NCBI GenBank assembly: GCA_040222995.1
Contig: JAVKBW010000097.1
Span: 1 to 64,000 of the forward strand
Direction of reading: 5' to 3'
DNA from: JAVKBW01 sp040222995
GTDB lineage: Bacteria; Pseudomonadota; Alphaproteobacteria; UBA8366; Aestuariispiraceae
Length of the DNA stretch: 64,000 nt
A program made the translations under genes and the position numbers. Shown piece after piece: positions 52,723-60,342 of the stretch. Positions within the stretch are counted from its first letter, which is position 1. Every line of letters starts with the position of its first letter. Below the pieces are notes generated by a model, which saw nothing but the letters and a program-made list of their open reading frames with translations, had not been told where the DNA came from and made no database searches.

Positions 52723-53263
52723 CGGGCGCTATCTCGTCAATCCGGAAGTATTCCCGACCCGGGCGGCCCATTTTGTTTGGTGATTTCGGGTTCAGGGCCA
52801 CGCGCACAAGGCAACGGTCATTTCCCTCGGCGAAGGATTCCTCGACGCTGACATTCGCATAACCGAGATTTTCAGCCGTGATACGACCGAAAACGCTCGA
52901 CGTCATCATGCACATTGCCGGTCTGCCTTCGACGTTTTTGCCGAAGGGACATTGTCGATTGCCAAGCACGATTTCATCGTCGTCGTGCGAAATTACATAG
53001 AAATCGCCGCCGATCCTGCGTTTAAGATCGACCATGGAATCCGCAACCTGGTCAGCGTTGAGGTTTTTCTGCTGAAATGCCTTGCGGTACAAATCGTTCA
53101 GCGTATCGCCCATCCGCGCACCGACGATAGCGATAAATCCGCTTGCTTCCCGAATACCAATCGAGTCCTGCAACACGCCCGCCAGATCGCGGAGCATCTT
53201 TTGCATGAAACTGTCCCGATCCAACGAGACATCGAGATCACTCTTATCTGACTCGCGACTCAT
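52703..53263 (-). CDS. Methanogen output domain 1-like sensory protein
   Basis: A 186-residue protein with the pattern FYVISHDDDEIVLGNRQCPFG, MCMMTSSVFGRITAENLGYA, EGNDRCLVRVAL. This looks like the cysteine-containing 'methanogen output domain 1' (V4R-related) seen beside histidine kinases in other bacteria; I am fairly but not fully sure. Three cysteines (CPFG, CMM, CLV) could bind metal or a redox cofactor. It is encoded upstream of, and overlaps, the soluble kinase, so it is likely its input partner. Confidence 0.75.
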   Translation of the reverse strand: MSRESDKSDLDVSLDRDSFMQKMLRDLAGVLQDSIGIREASGFIAIVGARMGDTLNDLYRKAFQQKNLNADQVADSMVDLKRRIGGDFYVISHDDDEIVLGNRQCPFGKNVEGRPAMCMMTSSVFGRITAENLGYANVSVEESFAEGNDRCLVRVALNPKSPNKMGRPGREYFRIDEIAPDEKQDA

Positions 53264-53397
53264 CGTAACCCTCGCGCTGCCTTAATTTTGGAGTGTTCTT
53301 AGGTACTTACAGTCGCATAGGGGCAATTTTTGCGCAAGCATGGCGCGCGGTCTTCCGACCGCTGATTTTGCCTGCCGGCCAGGCATTATTCCGGTGG

Positions 53398-53465
53398 TGT
53401 GATCACATAGACAAGGTAGATGCGAAGTTGAGACTTTGCGACTTCCAACCCTTATGTGATCACAT
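53398..53465. promoter_or_regulatory. Two identical palindromes TGTGATCACA, 57 bp apart
   Basis: TGTGATCACA occurs at 53398-53407 and at 53455-53464; the second is extended to ATGTGATCACAT. The pair lies in the gap between the sensory gene start (53263) and the end of the ATP-grasp gene (53460). The second copy overlaps the ATP-grasp stop region. It could be a bidirectional binding site or, with both arms paired, a long hairpin. No matching regulator can be named. Confidence 0.5.
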
Positions 53466-54494
53466 GGAAGTCACCCGAGCGATCGCAGCGTTTAGAAATT
53501 TTTCCAGCATCTGGGTGTAGGTCAGCCCGGCGAAGCCGGCCATGAAGGCCAGCTTGCCGTCATTCGCCCAGGCCGGGTTCGGGTTGACCTCCATCAGTTT
53601 CGGCCGGCCGTCGGCAGCGCAGCGGAAATCGAACCGCCCGTAATCCTGCAAGCCGAACCGCTGAAACAGCAGCTTCGCCCAGGCTTCAATCCGCTTGACT
53701 GTTTCAGCATCCAGCGACGCCTTCTTGAAACTGATATCGGTCCAGTACGGCGACTCCGGGTCGGCCTTGGATTCGAACGACAGGATCGGGTTCGCCCCTT
53801 TCGGCAGTTTCGAAAAGTCCACTTCCAGCGGCGGGAAGGCCTCCAGCCCGGCATCCGGATTGCCGATCAGCCCCATGCCGTATTCCGGCCCGGGCAGATA
53901 TTCCTGCCACAGCACGTCGCGCCCCGGCAGCTCGCGCGTCAGAAAATCCAGATACTTTCTGGCGTCTTCCCCGGTCCGCACCACCGCATCCCTGGTGATG
54001 CCGACGCTGCCGTCTGCGGCATTCGGTTTCAGCAGGGCCGGATAGAGATCGGGCAGGGTTTCGAATCCGTCGGAGGCCCGCAGATACACCTCGCCCGGCA
54101 CTTCGACGCCCAGTTCACGGGCGACAAGCCGGACGATCTGCTTGTCGAAACAGATCACCATCGCCTGCGGCGTGGCGCCGGTATAGGGGATATCATGCAG
54201 TTCCAGCCATGCCGGCAGATTCAACTCCCGCGTCGGCCGGTTGAACACGCCGGTATCGCAGAAATTGATCACCAGATCGGGCGGATCGGCTTCCAGTCTG
54301 TCGAACAGGCCGTCATGGTCGTTGTATACCGCGATGTCGAACCGGCCGAGTGACCGGAAGGCCGCAACCATCGCATTATGGGTTTCGATATCCTGCGGTC
54401 CGTAGGCGCTGCCCAGCTTGGTCGGGTCCGACGCCTTGTGGTCACCGGTGATGATGGCGATTTTCCTGATATCCGATGCGGCTTTGGCGGTCAT
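53460..54494 (-). CDS. D-alanine-D-alanine ligase-like ATP-grasp protein
   Basis: About 344 residues. Seen: an N-domain (IAIITGDHKASDPTKLGSAYGPQDI, VINFCDTGVFNRPTRELNLPAWLEL), IPYTGATPQAMVICFDKQIVRLVARELGV, then the ATP-grasp core with PALLKPNAADGSVGI, LWQEYLPGPEYGMGLIG and DYGRFDFRCAADGRPKLMEVNPNPAW. The last block holds the Mg2+ ligands. It joins a carboxylate to an amine through an acyl phosphate; the true substrate is unknown and it is not the housekeeping Ddl by context. Start at 54494 or 54521; 56 nt separate it from the next, divergent gene. Confidence 0.88.
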   Translation of the reverse strand: MTAKAASDIRKIAIITGDHKASDPTKLGSAYGPQDIETHNAMVAAFRSLGRFDIAVYNDHDGLFDRLEADPPDLVINFCDTGVFNRPTRELNLPAWLELHDIPYTGATPQAMVICFDKQIVRLVARELGVEVPGEVYLRASDGFETLPDLYPALLKPNAADGSVGITRDAVVRTGEDARKYLDFLTRELPGRDVLWQEYLPGPEYGMGLIGNPDAGLEAFPPLEVDFSKLPKGANPILSFESKADPESPYWTDISFKKASLDAETVKRIEAWAKLLFQRFGLQDYGRFDFRCAADGRPKLMEVNPNPAWANDGKLAFMAGFAGLTYTQMLEKFLNAAIARVTSM

Positions 54495-54550
54495 TGCGTA
54501 TCCCGATAATAGGTTTTGCATCCGGCGTGTGCCCGTTGCACACTTTCGCC

Positions 54551-55504
54551 ATGCCTATATGCGAAGCAGACCCTTGGCGAGTCCAGTATTTCGAGGGCGT
54601 CGATTGCCCCGACGACGTTTTCGTGCCGACCGAGGACGGCGACGCCTGGAAATGGTACCCCGATTATAAATGGGTCTACAACAAGCTGGAAGTCGCCGAA
54701 AGGCAGGGCTTCGTCTGCGGTCCGCACGGGCTGGAGCCGCCGTCATTCCCGGTCTTCTCGAAACCGGTCTTCAACATGCGCGGCATGGGGATCGGCAGCC
54801 GCGTTATCAAAACCATGCGCGATTACAAGGCCTATCAGAAGCCGGGCCATATCTGGATGCCGATTTGCGAAGGCGAACACATCTCGACCGACTTCGCCGT
54901 GGTTGACGGCAAACCGGTCTGGTGGCGACACGCCTATGGCGAGGCGCTGGAAGGCGGCATGTTCGATCACTGGGTCGTGCTGGCGGAGAACAAACCGGAG
55001 ATCGAGGCCTATTGCGGCGAATGGCTGCAACGAAATCTTGCCGGCTATACCGGCATGGTGAATATCGAGACCATCGGCGCGAAAATCATCGAGGTGCATC
55101 TGCGTTTCGCCGATCAATGGCCTGACCTGTACGGCGGTCGCCCCTGGGTCGAGGCGCTGATCGGCCTGTACCGCGACAAGGTCTGGACGTTTGACGAGCC
55201 GGATCCGCGCACCGGCTACAGTGTCGTGCTGTTCGGCGGTCATGGCATCGACTACAAGCACCCGCCGGCTGAACTGGTCGAGGAAATCCGCAGCCAGTCG
55301 GATATCACGAGCGTTCAGATTACCTTTCACGAAGACCGCCCGGCCTCGTGGCATGCCTCGCCGCCCGGCGGATTCCGTCTGGCCATCGTCAATACGTTTT
55401 CGCTGGAAGCGGGCCTTCGGGCGCGTGAAAAACTGGCGCTGAATTTCTGGTCGACCCAGCATATGCGGCCGAAACGGACGAAGAAACCAGCCGCCGGTGA
55501 CTGA
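54551..55504 (+). CDS. Uncharacterised protein with ATP-grasp-like C-terminal features
   Basis: A 317-residue protein. I do not recognise a named family. The stretch GHIWMPICEGEHISTDFAVVDGKPVWWRHA resembles an ATP-grasp strand pair, and GYTGMVNIETIGAKIIEVHLRFADQWPDLYGG resembles the metal-ligand end (E...N/H at IIEVHLR). No clear ATP-loop lysine is seen, so it may be a binding or degenerate member. It overlaps the hydrolase gene by 8 nt (GTGACTGA) and is divergent from a true ATP-grasp ligase. The start is taken as the ATG at 54551, since earlier residues overlap the divergent gene. Confidence 0.6.
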   Translation: MPICEADPWRVQYFEGVDCPDDVFVPTEDGDAWKWYPDYKWVYNKLEVAERQGFVCGPHGLEPPSFPVFSKPVFNMRGMGIGSRVIKTMRDYKAYQKPGHIWMPICEGEHISTDFAVVDGKPVWWRHAYGEALEGGMFDHWVVLAENKPEIEAYCGEWLQRNLAGYTGMVNIETIGAKIIEVHLRFADQWPDLYGGRPWVEALIGLYRDKVWTFDEPDPRTGYSVVLFGGHGIDYKHPPAELVEEIRSQSDITSVQITFHEDRPASWHASPPGGFRLAIVNTFSLEAGLRAREKLALNFWSTQHMRPKRTKKPAAGD

Positions 55505-57536
55505 TCCGACCGACCTGACCGATCTCTCGTCTATCGAGGAGATCGAGAATATCTGGATCCCCGCCGCCGACAGGGCGCGTCTGGCGGCGCGCGTCTGGCG
55601 TCCGGTGACGGCGCATGAAAATCCTGTGCCGGCTATTCTTGAATACATCCCCTACCGCAAGCGCGACTTCATGCGCGAGCGCGACGAGCCGATGCATCGC
55701 TACTACGCCCTGTGCGGTTATGCCAGCGTGCGGGTCGATCTGCGCGGCAGCGGCGATTCCGACGGCGTGCTGGATGACGAATATTCACCGACCGAGCACA
55801 AGGATGCCGCAGCGATCATCGCCTGGCTGGCCGATCAGGACTGGTGTTCCGGCGCGGTCGGCATGACCGGCATTTCCTGGGGCGGGTTCAACGCGTTGCA
55901 GGTGGCGGCGCTTGCGCCGCCGGCGTTGAAGGCGGTCATCACGCTGTGCGCGTCCGACGACCGTTACAGCGACGACGCCCACTACAAGGGCGGCTGCCTG
56001 CTCAATGAAAACATGCAATGGGGATCGATCCTCACCCTCTACAACACCCTGCCGCCGGACCCGGATATCGTCGGCGAGCGATGGCGCGACATGTGGCGCG
56101 ACCGCATTCGCGCGGTGAAGCCGTTTCCGGCGGAATGGCTGCGGCATCAGGCGCGCGACGATTTCTGGCAGCACGGATCGGTCTGCGAGGATTTCGACGC
56201 CATCGAATGCCCGGTCTATGCCGTCGGCGGCTGGGCCGACGGGTACACCAACGCGGTCCCGCGTCTGCTTGAAGGGCTGAGCGTGCCGCGCAAGGGGCTG
56301 ATCGGTCCGTGGGCGCACACCTTCCCGCACGATGCCGTGCCGGGGCCGTCCATCGGCTATCTTCAGGAAGCGGTGCGCTGGTGGGACCACTGGCTGAAGG
56401 GCATCGACACCGGCGTGATGGACGGGCCGATGTTACGGGCCTGGATTCAGGACTCGCTGCCGCCGCAGCCGCAATACGACATGCGTCCGGGCCGCTGGGT
56501 CGGCGAGGCGGCGTGGCCGTCCGACCGCATCGAACCGCTTCGGTACAATCTGGAATGGGGCTATCTGTCGCCGAAACCCGCCGACAGCCACGAAATCGCT
56601 TTTTCCTCGCCGCACACGCTCGGCACCCGCGCGGGCGAATGGTGCGGTTTCGGCGCGGAAGGCGAAGCGCCGCGCGACCAGCGCGCCGATGACGGCGGGT
56701 CTTTGGTCTTTGACAGCGATCGGCTGAGCGAGCCAATCGACCTGCTGGGCGCGCCGGTCGTCGAACTGGATGTGGCCTCCGACCAGCCTGTCGCGTTTCT
56801 GATCGCCCGGCTGTGCGATGTCGATCCGAACGGACGCTCGTCGAGAATTTCCTATGGCATCCTCAACCTGTGTCACCGCAACGGCCACGAATACCCGGAA
56901 AACCTGGAACCCGGCGTCTATTACCGCGTCCGCCTTCAGCTCGACGATCTGGGACAATCCGTGCCGGCGGGACACCGGCTGCGGCTGGCCCTGTCGACTT
57001 CCTACTGGCCGATGATCTGGCCGGCCCCGTCGCCGGTAACGCTGACGGTTCGCACCGGATCGTCTTTCATCGATCTGCCGGTCCGTCCGCCGAATGCGGC
57101 GGACGCCGATCTGCCGGCTTTCGAGGAACCGGTCGCCGCCCCGGGGGTTCAGGCCCTGAAGGTTCGCCGTATGGAAACTCAGCGCCGCATCGAAATCGAC
57201 CTGACCACGAATGAGATGATCTACACGCTTCGCGGCGACGGCGGCGAATTCGGCGGGGCGTCGCGGGCGCGGCTGGATGAGATCGATCTCGATCTCGGCT
57301 ATGAGATGATGAAGCGGTACCGGATCATGGAAGACGACCCGCTGTCGGCGGAAACCGAGCTGGTGCAGAAGGCCCAGCTTACCCGCAAGGACTGGCAGGT
57401 CCGCATCGACTGCCGCACACGGCTGCGCGTAACGGCCGACCATTTTATCTTTACCGGCGATCTGGAGGCGTTCGAGGGCGATGTGCCGTTCGAGCAGCGA
57501 AGCTGGACGGAATCGGTGCCGCGCCGCTTTCTCTGA
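55497..57536 (+). CDS. CocE/NonD family hydrolase
   Basis: A 679-residue serine hydrolase of the X-prolyl dipeptidyl peptidase/cocaine esterase type. Seen: RVDLRGSGDSDG, nucleophile elbow GMTGISWGGFNALQVAA (Ser near residue 127), CPVYAVGGWADGYTNA with the acid, GPWAHTFPHDAVPGPSIGY with the His, and a C-terminal jelly-roll part (PVVELDVASDQPVAFLIARLCDV, LGQSVPAGHRLRLALST). It would cut an ester or an N-terminal dipeptide. Start GTG inside the previous gene, so it is coupled to it. Confidence 0.92.
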   Translation: MTDPTDLTDLSSIEEIENIWIPAADRARLAARVWRPVTAHENPVPAILEYIPYRKRDFMRERDEPMHRYYALCGYASVRVDLRGSGDSDGVLDDEYSPTEHKDAAAIIAWLADQDWCSGAVGMTGISWGGFNALQVAALAPPALKAVITLCASDDRYSDDAHYKGGCLLNENMQWGSILTLYNTLPPDPDIVGERWRDMWRDRIRAVKPFPAEWLRHQARDDFWQHGSVCEDFDAIECPVYAVGGWADGYTNAVPRLLEGLSVPRKGLIGPWAHTFPHDAVPGPSIGYLQEAVRWWDHWLKGIDTGVMDGPMLRAWIQDSLPPQPQYDMRPGRWVGEAAWPSDRIEPLRYNLEWGYLSPKPADSHEIAFSSPHTLGTRAGEWCGFGAEGEAPRDQRADDGGSLVFDSDRLSEPIDLLGAPVVELDVASDQPVAFLIARLCDVDPNGRSSRISYGILNLCHRNGHEYPENLEPGVYYRVRLQLDDLGQSVPAGHRLRLALSTSYWPMIWPAPSPVTLTVRTGSSFIDLPVRPPNAADADLPAFEEPVAAPGVQALKVRRMETQRRIEIDLTTNEMIYTLRGDGGEFGGASRARLDEIDLDLGYEMMKRYRIMEDDPLSAETELVQKAQLTRKDWQVRIDCRTRLRVTADHFIFTGDLEAFEGDVPFEQRSWTESVPRRFL

Positions 57537-57549
57537 TCGGGCGGGCCCG

Positions 57550-58407
57550 TCAGGTCTCCGCCGTCTCGTCTTCCGACTTCGCCACCGCCTTGATCTCGTC
57601 CAGGATCGGATCGATCAAACCGGTATCGCGCGCCTTCGGGTAAACCAGCCAGGCCGGCATGGCGAAGGTCGGCGCATCCGGCACGGCGAACAGGTCGCCG
57701 GCGTCGATCAGGCGTCGGACAAGGCGCTTCGGGAAATATCCCGATCCGCCCTGTTTCATCAGATAGGCCAGGCCCAGCCAGCCGATATTGAAGGACAGGG
57801 CGGGGCTGACGAAATCCGGAAAACTGCCGCTATGCAGCCGGTTGAATTCCTGACCCCAGTCGACATAGACATAGCCTGTTTCCGGCGGCGGGCCGGGTTC
57901 GGAGGACACCATGATCAGGCTTTCGTCCAGCAGTTTTTCGATTTCCACATTCGGGCGGCGCTGCGGCGTATACATCATGCCGATGTCGATCCTGCCGTCG
58001 ATAAGCCCTTGCATGATATCGGCCTCGAAACCGATTTCGGCTTTTACCGATATATCGCCGGTCTTTGCCCGAAACCGGGAAAGCCAGTCGATCAGCAGTC
58101 CTTCCCACAATCCGATCCGCGCGCTGACGACGATGCTGGCGCGGAACCCGGCCGGCAGGCCGGCATCGTGACGCGCCTGTTCCGCCGTCTTGACCAGAAG
58201 GTCGGCATGTTTTGCGAACCGGCGGCCGGCCTCCGTCAGCACCGCGCCGGCCTTGTTGCGCACGAACAGGCGGCACGACAACTGGTCTTCCAGCGTTCGG
58301 ATGCGGGCGCTGACCGTCGACTGGGTGATGTGCAGCAGGTCGGCCGCCGCAACGAAACTGCCGGAAGATGAAACGGCAAGAAAGGTCCGGGCGAATTCGG
58401 TATCCAT
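57550..58407 (-). CDS. LysR-family transcriptional regulator
   Basis: A 285-residue regulator. Residues 1-60 are the LysR HTH (FARTFLAVSSSGSFVAAADLLHITQSTVSARIRTLEDQL), the rest the periplasmic-binding-like effector domain (SIVVSARIGLWEGLLIDWLSRF, IDIGMMYTPQRRP). Upstream ATGs at 58416 and 58440 add only a few residues. It is divergent from the cyclo-ligase gene and convergent with the hydrolase gene 13 nt away, which is a plausible target (inference). Confidence 0.92.
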   Translation of the reverse strand: MDTEFARTFLAVSSSGSFVAAADLLHITQSTVSARIRTLEDQLSCRLFVRNKAGAVLTEAGRRFAKHADLLVKTAEQARHDAGLPAGFRASIVVSARIGLWEGLLIDWLSRFRAKTGDISVKAEIGFEADIMQGLIDGRIDIGMMYTPQRRPNVEIEKLLDESLIMVSSEPGPPPETGYVYVDWGQEFNRLHSGSFPDFVSPALSFNIGWLGLAYLMKQGGSGYFPKRLVRRLIDAGDLFAVPDAPTFAMPAWLVYPKARDTGLIDPILDEIKAVAKSEDETAET

Positions 58408-58438
58408 GATCGGCATCCAATTTAAAATCGGCTTTATC

Positions 58439-58460
58439 AATATTATATATCAATAATATT
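58439..58460. promoter_or_regulatory. A/T-only palindrome in the LysR upstream region
   Basis: AATATTAT (58439-58446) and ATAATATT (58453-58460) form an inverted repeat around ATATCA in a GC-rich setting. It is 32 nt upstream of the LysR ATG and matches the T-N11-A pattern expected for LysR binding. It may serve both divergent promoters. Confidence 0.6.
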
Positions 58461-58527
58461 CAGTTTTACGCAGTTAAATAGGGCGCTATCGTAATGGCCC
58501 TGCCTGTCATGAAGGATGATCAAGGGT

Positions 58528-59181
58528 ATGACCGATACGGATGAAACGCCGGGCGTCTATGCATCGTCGCCGTGTTTCGCGCATGAACTGGAATCGACGC
58601 GGGACGGGTATACGGTGACCGACCCGCAGACCGCAATCGATGTCGCACGCTGGCGCAAGGCTGAACGGACCCGCCTGCTGGCGGAACGCCGCGCGTTTTC
58701 CCGCGACCATCTGATCCGAACCGCGGCGACCATCACCGAAAAGCTGGACCGGTTGATCGGATCGCAACAAGACCTCGCCATCAGCGTCTACTGGCCGATC
58801 AAAGGCGAACTCGACCTGCGTCCCTGGATGCAGGCCCTGTCGGCGCGCTCAATAACGGTGCTGCTGCCTGTCATTCTGGAAAAGGGGACACCGATCCGGT
58901 TTCACCGCTGGACGCCGGGCTGCCGCATGGTCGCCGGGTTCTGGAATATTCCGGTTCCCGAAGAAGGGGAGGAGTTGGTGCCGGATATCTGCATCGTCCC
59001 GCTGGTCGGATACGATGGGCAGAATTACCGGTTGGGCTATGGCGGGGGCTATTTCGACCGCACCCTGGCAAGCCTGTCGCCTGCGCCGATGACCTACGGG
59101 ATTGGACATGTTTCATCGGCGCTGCCGACGATTTTTCCACAACCGCATGACATTCCGATGGACAGGATCGTCACGGCCTGA
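58528..59181 (+). CDS. 5-formyltetrahydrofolate cyclo-ligase
   Basis: A 217-residue enzyme that converts 5-formyl-THF to 5,10-methenyl-THF with ATP. Seen: ARWRKAERTRLLAERRAF-type N-terminal helix, ISVYWPIKGELDLRPWMQAL, FHRWTPGCRMVAGFWNIPVPEEGEE, and IVPLVGYDGQNYRLGYGGGYFDRTLA, the folate/ATP site. Start ATG at 58528; an in-frame ATG at 58516 is possible. No 6S RNA space is present upstream (67 bp only). Confidence 0.93.
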   Translation: MTDTDETPGVYASSPCFAHELESTRDGYTVTDPQTAIDVARWRKAERTRLLAERRAFSRDHLIRTAATITEKLDRLIGSQQDLAISVYWPIKGELDLRPWMQALSARSITVLLPVILEKGTPIRFHRWTPGCRMVAGFWNIPVPEEGEELVPDICIVPLVGYDGQNYRLGYGGGYFDRTLASLSPAPMTYGIGHVSSALPTIFPQPHDIPMDRIVTA

Positions 59182-59208
59182 TCCGCCACGCCCGGCACGA
59201 GGACAAAC

Positions 59209-60225
59209 ATGACTGAAACCACCGCTCTCGACACGTCGGTCTGCCGGTTGCTGGGGTGCCGCTATCCTGTCCTGCAGGCGGGCATGGGCGGTGTCGCCCG
59301 GTCCGAGCTGGCATCCGCTGTTTCCGCTGCCGGCGGTTTCGGTTGCCTCGGCATGGTGCGGGAAAGCCCGGCCCTGATTGAAAGGGAAATCGACGCGACC
59401 CGCGAGCGCACCGACCGGCCGTTCGGGGTCAATCTGATTCCCGCGGCGACGGATCGGTCGCTTTTTCTCGAGGAACTGGCTGTCTGCGTCGACCGCAAGG
59501 TCGGGGCGGTGGTGTATTTCTGGGATGTCGATTCCGTGGCGGTCCATCAGGCCCGGGCGGCCGGTCTGAAGGTGATTTATCAGGTCGGTTCGGTCGAAGC
59601 CGCCCGCGCGGCGGAAAAAGCCGGGGCCGACGCCATCATCGCACAGGGGGTGGAAGCCGGCGGCCATGTCCATGGCGGCGTGTCGTCGCTGGTGCTGCTG
59701 CCGCAGGTCGTGCAGGCGGTCGATATTCCGGTCATCGGGTCCGGCGGATTCGCCACCGGGGCCAGCCTTGTCGCCGCGCTGGCGTTTGGCGCTCAGGGTA
59801 TCCATTGCGGCACGGCCTTTCTTGCGACCGATGAATCCTTCGCCCATGACCTGCACAAGAACCGGGTGGTTGAGGCAGGATCGGACCGCACGGTCCATAC
59901 CGACGCCTATGCGATCAACTGGCCGCCTTCCTCGCCGGTCCGGGTACTGCAAAGCGCCGAAACCGACCGGCTGGACCGGCGCTATTTCGGCCACAGGGCC
60001 GACGACATTCCCCGCGAGGAGATCGCCGAGGAAGAGGGACGGCCGATCTATCTGTACAGCACGGATTCCCCGCTGCGCTCGATGACCGGCGACCTGGACC
60101 GTCTGGCGATGTTCGCCGGGCAGGCGACGGGGCAGATCGACCGCATCCGGCCCGCCGGCGAGGTTGTCGCCGATATTGTCCGCGAGGCGAACGGCATTCT
60201 CGAAAGCCTTGCCGGCCGGGGCTGA
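59209..60225 (+). CDS. Nitronate monooxygenase family protein
   Basis: A 338-residue FMN TIM-barrel enzyme (2-nitropropane dioxygenase-like). Seen: YPVLQAGMGGVARSELASAVSAAGGFG, GVNLIPAATD, IIAQGVEAGGHVHGGVSSLVLLPQVV with the catalytic-region His, PVIGSGGFATGASLVAALAFGAQGIHCGTAFLATDES. The family oxidises nitronates or acts as an NAD(P)H:quinone reductase; which applies is not decided. It starts 27 nt after the cyclo-ligase gene. Confidence 0.9.
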   Translation: MTETTALDTSVCRLLGCRYPVLQAGMGGVARSELASAVSAAGGFGCLGMVRESPALIEREIDATRERTDRPFGVNLIPAATDRSLFLEELAVCVDRKVGAVVYFWDVDSVAVHQARAAGLKVIYQVGSVEAARAAEKAGADAIIAQGVEAGGHVHGGVSSLVLLPQVVQAVDIPVIGSGGFATGASLVAALAFGAQGIHCGTAFLATDESFAHDLHKNRVVEAGSDRTVHTDAYAINWPPSSPVRVLQSAETDRLDRRYFGHRADDIPREEIAEEEGRPIYLYSTDSPLRSMTGDLDRLAMFAGQATGQIDRIRPAGEVVADIVREANGILESLAGRG

Positions 60226-60342
60226 CGCCGGCTTTTCCGAGCCCGATCCGAGCACCCGCATGTTTCTTCCCGGTTGCTTCTGGTTGCCTGCCGGACGACT
60301 CGGTATAGTTCATGGATGAAACAGCGTGCCGGTTTAAGCTAA

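Noticed and set aside
58461..58527. 6S RNA upstream of the 5-formyl-THF cyclo-ligase gene
   Set aside because: The usual neighbour in many proteobacteria, but only 67 bp are free and no fitting structure is visible.
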